A stretch of 64,000 nucleotides of DNA from Cordylochernes scorpioides (Eukaryota > Arthropoda > Arachnida > Pseudoscorpiones > Chernetidae). A program made the position numbers and the translations under genes. Below are positions 57,481 through 64,000 of this stretch, one piece after another; positions within the stretch are counted from its first letter, which is position 1; the number at the start of each line of letters is the position of its first letter. The stretch spans positions 34,820,244-34,884,243 of the forward strand of contig CP092865.1 of assembly GCA_030710605.1 (NCBI GenBank), written 5' to 3'. The notes below the pieces were generated by a model. It worked only from the letters and a program-made list of their open reading frames with translations, was not told the origin of the DNA and did not search any database.

Positions 57481-57780
57481 TATATATATGCACAAACCTG
57501 AATTTTAAAAAGTCCTTAATAAAAATAAAAAGGTTCAGTCGATGAATTTATATACATTAATATATTTGATTAAAATGTGTTATAAAAATAAGAATAAAAA
57601 ACACCAATACTCAGCTTCGAACTTAGGTTGTGGAGAATAGCCTATCGTCATGTCACGTTTGAACATAAATAAAATCAATTGTAAATTTATTTCAGGCCTT
57701 ATATTTTATGTAAAAGGCGTTTTTAGATTTTTTTTCAACAAAATTTTTCAATCCTTATTTATTTTATATTAAAATATTTT

Positions 57781-58630
57781 GAAGTATATTTTAAAAATTA
57801 TCTCTTCTCAATTTGCGGGAAATCTTGGGGTCTAAGCACCCAGAAAAGGCTAACTTTATATAAATCCATTTTTAGACCAATACTTACATATGGAGCCGAA
57901 ATTTGGTTCAAATATTTAAATAAAAAATGTTTACAAAAATTAAATTCAACCCAATATCAAATACTGACATGGTGTATACAAGCCTATAAATCCACATCAT
58001 ATAGCTGTGTTCATAGTTTGGCCAACATTCCTCTGATCTCAGACTTTATCGAATCCAGAATCATGATATCTGATCTGAGAAACTTATCCACAGATGATCA
58101 ACAAATTTATGACCCATTTATTCCAGGAATTATAGATACCTTTCTCAAATCAAGAATGAATGTTCTGAAAAACGAAGCAAATAATACTTTCTTAAGCTTT
58201 TTTCCCCAATAAATCCCTAAATACTTTCGTCCAAATTTTTATAATACTCAATTTGTTACAAACCACGGAAATTTCAAAAGTTTTTTAAATAGAATAAAGG
58301 CAGTGGAGGATTCAAGTTGCTTTTGTGGTATGGAGGAACAAACCTCAAGACATCTACTGATCGACTGCCCAGCATTTCAAGATTACAGAATGAAGAAAAA
58401 ACTAGTTGTTTATGAATTAAACGATTTGATTTCCAATAAAAAATCATATCTAAAGTTCAATTTATTTTGTAAATACATTCTAAAATTTCTACAAAATCTG
58501 GATCTCTAATGTTTTTATTCGTTGAATAATGTAAATAACTCATGTAAATAGACTTTTCTCCTTGTTTGGCGCAAGTATCCCTTGCGGGATTTAGCGCTTT
58601 GGAAATAAAATAATTATAAGTATAATAAAA
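57781..58630 (+). pseudogene. LINE reverse transcriptase C-terminus and 3' end
   Basis: Plus-strand reading gives LYKSIFRPILTYGAEIWF (RT thumb signature), NSTQYQILTWCIQAYKSTSY, then an open segment from 58018 (MANIPLISDFIESRI). A C-terminal zinc finger follows (CFCGMEEQTSRHLLIDCPAF, 58315-58380). This CxC...H...C finger after RT is typical of R1/I/jockey-group LINEs. The tail has an imperfect hairpin (GCGCAAGTATCCCTTGCGGG) and AATAAAATAATTATAAGTAT. The endonuclease and RT core are absent, consistent with 5' truncation. Confidence 0.75.
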
Positions 58631-59211
58631 GTATATTTTAACACATTTTTTTTTTGAAAAAAATTATCAATAAAATGTGATTTCAACAAACGCCCCTCGG
58701 TGAGTGGAAAATAATTCTAAAATGTCATGGGTAGCGCTGGTTCGAGTTAAATTGGCGCGTAGATGAACAAATTTGTAATTAAAATTACGATGCAAAGTTT
58801 TATATAAAAAATAATTAATCTATAACGTTTCCCAGGGTCAGAAGGTGTGACATGTAAAATATGGTGATATTTAATCCAGTAGTTTTGGAGTTTATCGATA
58901 GACAGACAGACGGATAAATTTTGATGATATAACATAGAGTTAGCGCCTCAACAACGCCTTATTATAAGATCCCACATCATCGATGTAAACCTTAATTTGT
59001 CCAACTTTTTCCAGAAAATTCGCGACATTATTTTACTAGCAGCCTCACGTGGTTCGGTATTATATACTGAGGAAACCTCTCATGAAATACCGACCTATCT
59101 CAATCGAGACATTTTTTAAATTCAGAGATAACTTAAATAACCCAACCTCCAATAGGAGATTATATGTAGTAGAGAGTAAGTTTGTATGTGGTATCTAAAG
59201 AGTATTTACAT
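58631..59211. other. AT-rich spacer between LINE fragments
   Basis: No recognised feature. GTCAGAAGGTGTGACATG and the GACAGACAGACGG region (about 58900) resemble repeat-end debris only. Confidence 0.35.
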
Positions 59212-60052
59212 GATTCGCCGCTAGGAGGCCAAATTGGATGGACGCACGGTCGCCTCGCTCTGCAGCCAAGTATCAATTTTTAATTCTAATTCTATTTTGA
59301 TGATTTTTTCCTATCTTATCTTTCTTACCGTAAGCAGCAATTCATATCTAATTGCAATTGTTGTTGTGATTGCCAAAAGATTTGGCTGAGAAATTTTAAA
59401 TCAAAATTCTTCGAAAGGAAATTTGCATACTTTCTAACTGTTTTTATTGTTATTTCTCTGGTAATATGCAAAAATGAAAATAAGTTTTTTTTTACCCTGA
59501 TTAAATACACTGAATTTATAAACAAAATTTACAACAAGTATTCTTTCCTTACATGTCCGTTATCCCATGGCTTAAGCACTGCTTAAGCACTCCTATGCCT
59601 ACTTAATAAAAGTAATAGCCGTTCTTGTGATTATTGGTGGCGTCGAACTCAACCCTGGTCCTCCAACTAAGAAACAAACAACCCTACTGTCAACACAATC
59701 GCCCAGGCAGAAAGAATCAGGTGATGAAGACTTAAAAACCCTTATTTAACAAATGGCTTTAGATTTAAAAGACTTGGGTGAAAGACTTAAATTCCAGATT
59801 ACAAAGTATTGAACAAAAGATGGTGGATTAGGACCAGAGACTCGGTGTCGTTAAGACGTCCCTAAAAAAAGGAATGGAAGCGGTTACCGCAAACGATGCT
59901 AGGGTACTGAGATTTGGGAACATGTCGAATCAATGGAGAGAAAGCTCAGGGAAAACCACCTCGTAATATACGGATTAAATGGAACTGAAAATGAAAACGC
60001 TGATAAGACTCTGACAAAAGTCACTAAAATAATAAAGGAAAATTGCTAATGT
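59212..60052 (+). mobile_element. LINE 5' end with ORF1 fragment, cut by a BEL/Pao insertion
   Basis: The 5' end (GATTCGCCGCTAGGAGGCC) matches the start of the LINE at 52319. ORF1 blocks follow: KVIAVLVIIGGVELNPGP (NPGP at 59639-59662), KKQTTLLSTQS, a coiled-coil remnant and ENHLVIYGLNGTENEN. Stops and frameshifts occur before the NPGP motif and after DEDLKTLI. The element is broken at 60052, where the BEL/Pao LTR starts. The rest may reappear beyond 64000. Confidence 0.75.
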
Positions 60053-60389
60053 TGTTAGCGTGGTCTACCGAGCTCAAACCCTATGCGCTACGGTACAGCG
60101 ATGAGTAAACTTGACTTTGTTCTGTAGACTTGAATAAAGAGAAACTCCACGCAAATCGATCAGGAACCTCTGAATTTAATTCTCTTTGACTAAGCTACAT
60201 GAATTTTATGGCTGATTTAAACTAGACTGACTGAAAACTAAGCAAAACAAAAATATATATACAACACAGTGTTGCCGAATCAATATATATATATACAGAT
60301 TAAAATTTGAAAAAAGAATTATGTGAAATAATGACCAACAATTTTTACAATAAATGACAAATAAGAAACATACATTTTTTAACCAAACA
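60053..60389 (-). repeat. 3' LTR of the BEL/Pao element
   Basis: On the minus strand it starts TGTTTGGTTAAAAAATG and ends CACGCTAACA. Ten C at 60392-60401 (G on the coding strand) form the polypurine tract just before it. The partner LTR is outside the window. Confidence 0.65.
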
Positions 60390-60459
60390 TACCCCCCCCC
60401 CGTTGGACAGCCAAGTCCAACAAGAATAAAATTCATTCCTTGAAAGGCAGAGGAGCTAT

Positions 60460-63400
60460 CTTGGTGATGGGACGCTTGAGTACATTCTTTGGAGTTTTAA
60501 GGTCTACGACTCGCACGTGTCCGTCTGGTCCTTTATAGGTCTTGATGATTCGCGCCAGAGGCCAATGATGAGGAGGTGTGGAGTCTTGTTTCATGAGTAC
60601 AAGCTGTCCAGATTGTAGATCTTGATGAGTCTTATGCCACCTTGGACGTGCTTGTAACAGATTAAGATAGTCTTGGGACCATTTTTTACAAAAACTATTC
60701 CATTGATTGAATGCATTTCCAACGGGAAATGTGACTTAAATCATCCACAACTTCATCTGGAATAGCTAGAAGAGGGGAACCAATCAAAAATGTGAAGGAG
60801 TCAGTGCTTCACAAGAATCAAAGTTGGAATCAAGGGGGAGAAGTGGTCTCAAATTCAAAATTGCTTCTATCTGAGTGAGCAACGTATAAAATTATTCCAA
60901 GTTAAGAATGACCGACTTCGTTACTTTGATTGAATGACTTTTAACAGATTTAAAACCTGCTTCCCAAAGTCCACCAAAAGGGGGAGCGGAGGGAGGAATA
61001 AAATGCAACCTAATCCCTCTTTGAGCACAGAAATTTTGAATATCTAACTCCCTGTAGAAATCCAACAAAACTCTATTGGCCAATTTGAAATTTGTAGCAT
61101 TATCACTGAAAATATCTGAAGGCAAGCCGTGTCTCGAGGTAAATCTCCTAAGATTAGCTATAAATGCTTCTGCAGTGAGATCAGAAACCACCTCAAGATG
61201 TATTGCCTTGGTGGTGAAACAAATGAATAAAACAATATAAGTCTTAAACAGTATTTTTGATCTTTTTAACATTGGCTTAGTAATGATAGGGCCCGCCAAA
61301 TCTACTCCGACTCGTTGGAAAGGCCGGGATGGCACCACCCTTTCAAGTGGCAATTCACCCATAATTTGAGTCACGACCTTGGATCGATGCTTAAAACAGG
61401 TAATACACTGATTCAGAACTCTCTTCACTGCAGCTTTACAAGAAATAATCCAAAATTTTTGAGAAACCATAGATAATGTTGTTTGTAGACCCGAATGTAG
61501 AGATTGCTTATGATAATGTTCGATAATCAAATCTGTACAATGATGTCTTTTTGGTAGGATTATTGGATGTTTTTGATTATAGTCAAGATTTGAATGTTGA
61601 AGTCTTCCTCCAACTCTAAGAATTCCATCAGCATCAAGGAAAGGATTTAGAAACCTGAGATTGCTTTTCCCCGACACAAAGCCCTTATCTCGAAGCCACC
61701 CAATATCCTGAGTAAATTCTTAATTTTGAATTAATATGATGATTTTAACCGTTGCAATATGAATTTCTGAGGCCGATAGGAATCGATTCAACGATTTATA
61801 AGTTGATTTACAATTTGAAATGAATTTCAAACAAAATGCAATTACATCAACTGTTCTTATCCAAGATGAGTATTTCAGAAGTAATTCAGGCATAGGTCCC
61901 ATTATAGAGTGATAGACCAAAATTGTCGACCTCTCCTCAATCAATGTTTCCGGAGAGAGTTCATCTGAGGGAGGCAAATCGATGTAAGAATTAACCGATG
62001 GGTCCTGCAACCAATGTGGTCCCTGCCACCATAACTGGTTATCAATCAATTGTGCAGGAGTTAGTCCTCTTGTAGCCAAGTCTGCAGGGTTTTCCGAACC
62101 TGGTACATGGAACCATGAATGGGATGGTGTCTTTCTCTGAATAGCTGAAACCCTATTAGCAACAAAAGTCTTCCATCTTTTAGATTCTGATTTTATCCAA
62201 TTAAGAGCAATGGTGGAGTCGCTCCACAAGAAAATTTGATCGAAATGCAAACTCAATGACTCTTTCACCGCAACAAATAAATTTGCTAACAGCAGAGCTG
62301 AACACAGTTCTAAGTGGGGCAAATATAAGACCTTGTTTGGAACAACCTTTGTTTTAAATGCAATTAAAGATATATTAACTGATCCTTCATGCTTACAAGA
62401 TTTTACATAAATAACTGCTGCATAGGCCTTTTCCGAAGAATCACAAAATCCATGTAATTGTAGAGTGAGTATAGAATTTCGGCAAGGAATGTACCTCGGG
62501 ATTGAAATTTTGTTCAATTGATTAATATCTCCCTCAATGCCTCTCTATTGCCTTTGAATACACTCGGGTAATCTCTCATCCCAGTTGCATCCCTTGGCCC
62601 AGAGTTTTTGCAGCATGATTTTAAAAATGATAACCAAAGGAGCCATCCAGCCCAAAGGATCGTAGATTCTCGCAATCAATGATAGAAGCGACCGCTTAGA
62701 AGATACCTGAATATCACGGGGCTTCACTCTGATGGTAAATGAGTCTAAGCTCGATTCCCACAAAATGCCCAATAATTTAACCAACGGGAGATCCTTGAAA
62801 TCAAAGGATTGATTAATGCCCTTTTGATCTCCAGTTAGGAAGTCAAGTATTTTTGGACTGTTAGAAACCCATTTCCTAATGGGAAAACCTCCCTCAGTTA
62901 ACAAAGCAATGATTTGTCGAATCAAAACTTGTGCCTCTTCCACAGTATCTGCTCCTGTAAGAAGGTCATCGACATAAAAATCTCTCTTCACAATTTCCGA
63001 AGCAACAGGATATTTCATCGCTTCGTCATCCGCCAACTGATGCAACGTTCGAATGGCCAAATATGGAGCGCATGCTGTTCCATAAGTGATTGTTGTTAAC
63101 TTATATTCTTGAATAGCATCTGATGGTGAATCACGCCACAAGACTCACTGATAGTCACTATCATCAGGATGAATCAATATCTGCCTGTACATCTCAATAT
63201 CTGCAGATAGTGCAACAAAAAAAGTCCGAAACCTCAATAGAAGGCCAAAGATGTCTGTTTGTAATTTAGGACCTATATGTAAGGCTTTATTCAAAGAGTG
63301 ACTATCATCAGAGCAAGCTGAGGCATCAAAGACTACTCTGAGATTAGTGGTAGTACTCTCCTCTTTTAGCACACAATGATGTGGCATATAATAGACCTGG

Positions 63401-63993
63401 GACGGGGATTTAGGAATATCTACAGCTGAGATAATTTGCATATGATTTAGCGATGAATATTCCTTCATAAAAAGTTTATACCGACTATAAAGTTGCTCAC
63501 TCTTTTTTTTTAATAACTTATTTTCAAGAGAAAGAAATCTCTTAAAAGCAACTCTTTTCGAATTTCCGAAATTCGGAGTAACCCTAAAGGGTAATCTTAC
63601 TTGATACCTCCCAGTTGTAGTCCTTAAAACATTAGTTTTAAAGTGTTGTTCACAATCCATTTCTTCTTTTGTTAGGATAGGTTGGGTACATGGCGGAATA
63701 GAGTTCAACTCCCAGAACTTTCTGAGTTGATTATCTATAGAGGTAGCACAGAATTGGTGAACACTATGATGCAATGAACCATCTGATTGTTGCGCCATGA
63801 TTTTGCCCGAGAGAAGCCAACCCAACTTCGAATTACATGCTGTTGGACCCCTCTCATTTCGAAACCTAACCTGTCCTGTATACAAACCCGGGGCAATATC
63901 AGCTCCAATGATTATATCAATGGGAGCGGGCTTGTCAAAGGTTGGATCCGCCAGCCTTAGGACAACCAGGGGAGGCCACCGATTCCTCTCCAT
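60460..63993 (-). pseudogene. pol: BEL/Pao pol: protease end, RT, RNase H, integrase (partial)
   Basis: Reading leftwards from 63993: the protease tail (IIIGADIAPGLYTGQVRF), then RT with LRVVFDASA, ALSADIEMYRQILIHPDD, TTITYGTACAPYLAIRTLHQ and the catalytic FYVDDLLTG. RNase H (HGFCDSSEKAYAAVIYV, LWSDSTIALNWI, NPADLATRGLTP) follows. The integrase has a zinc finger (HYHKQSLHSG ... CITCFKH) and DDE core (VGVDLAGPI, IFSDNATNF, PFGGLWEAG). In-frame stops stand at about 63142 (TGA), 62542 (TAG), 61718 (TAA) and near 60890. In the polymerase the usual EKMYRQ appears as EMYRQ, one residue short. The tail to 60460 ends near FILVGLGCPTGG. Confidence 0.88.
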
Positions 63994-64000
63994 TACAAAG

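Larger units (their letters stand above)
60053..64000 (-). mobile_element. BEL/Pao retrotransposon, 3' part, continues beyond the window
   Basis: The 3' LTR, polypurine tract, integrase, RNase H, RT and the end of the protease region are present in order on the minus strand. The element inserted into the LINE at 59212. Frame is kept for about 3 kb with only point stops, so it is much younger than the BEL/Pao relic at 41241. Confidence 0.9.

Noticed and set aside
59040-59200. Possible host exon near the LINE 5' end
   Set aside because: Short open stretches only, no motif or splice context. The region is probably intergenic debris.

Overview
This window is non-coding-rich, AT-rich eukaryotic DNA made mostly of nested transposable elements, with a few host exons. 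Introns, nuclear pol III tRNA genes (one with an intron), Penelope-like elements, mariner/Tc1 transposons, Helitrons, BEL/Pao, Ty3/gypsy and Ty1/copia elements, hammerhead-like RNA motifs and satellites point to a metazoan and fit an arthropod, possibly a crustacean such as a copepod. The species cannot be fixed from sequence alone. A run of 100 N at 44756-44855 is a scaffold gap. No prokaryotic operon, CRISPR or phage content is present.

Layout. 211-5980: a pogo-like DNA transposon split by a nearly intact Ty3/gypsy element (612-5159, minus strand, 5-bp TSD, LTRs differing at 2 of 200 positions). 6656-7135: a gutted LTR element. 8280-12900: Tc1-like, inverted-repeat and gypsy-gag relics. 12960-14010: a Penelope-like relic. 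14388-15062: a CCAAT/TATA promoter and candidate first exon. 17328-21210: tRNA-Gly, Helitrons and a perfect 200-bp duplication. 22034-25808: a copia element with matching LTRs and TSD. 26535-27007: a possible two-exon host gene start on the minus strand. 28344-32234: a 31-bp minisatellite of about 125 units.

32600-40700: two exons of a protein tyrosine phosphatase (PTP) gene on the plus strand, whose split codon joins in phase. Their intron holds a Tc1-like element with a Helitron inside it, a 310-bp-arm palindrome, Penelope-like relics, a DUF4817-type transposase and a mariner. 41241-44755: a decayed BEL/Pao element running into the gap. 44856-48080: an 81-bp (3 x 27) satellite interrupted by a Penelope-like foldback, a solo LTR and a hammerhead-bearing repeat. 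48551-53205: a mariner carrying a second mariner and a LINE. 55481-55613: the PTP active-site exon, on the opposite strand to the other two, which raises the possibility that the contig right of the gap is reversed. 56108-57480: a foldback unit with Helitron 3' ends at both sides and a tRNA-Tyr inside. 57780-60052: LINE fragments. 60053-64000: a second BEL/Pao element on the minus strand, leaving the window.

Almost all coding potential is selfish. The host signal is one PTP gene spread over large TE-filled introns, plus two candidate gene starts. The least conventional structures are the tRNA-bearing Helitron foldback, the copia element apparently primed by the anticodon arm of elongator tRNA-Met with that primer motif reiterated in its leader, the hammerhead-like repeat, and the LINE 5' ends encoding NPGP (2A-like) motifs.
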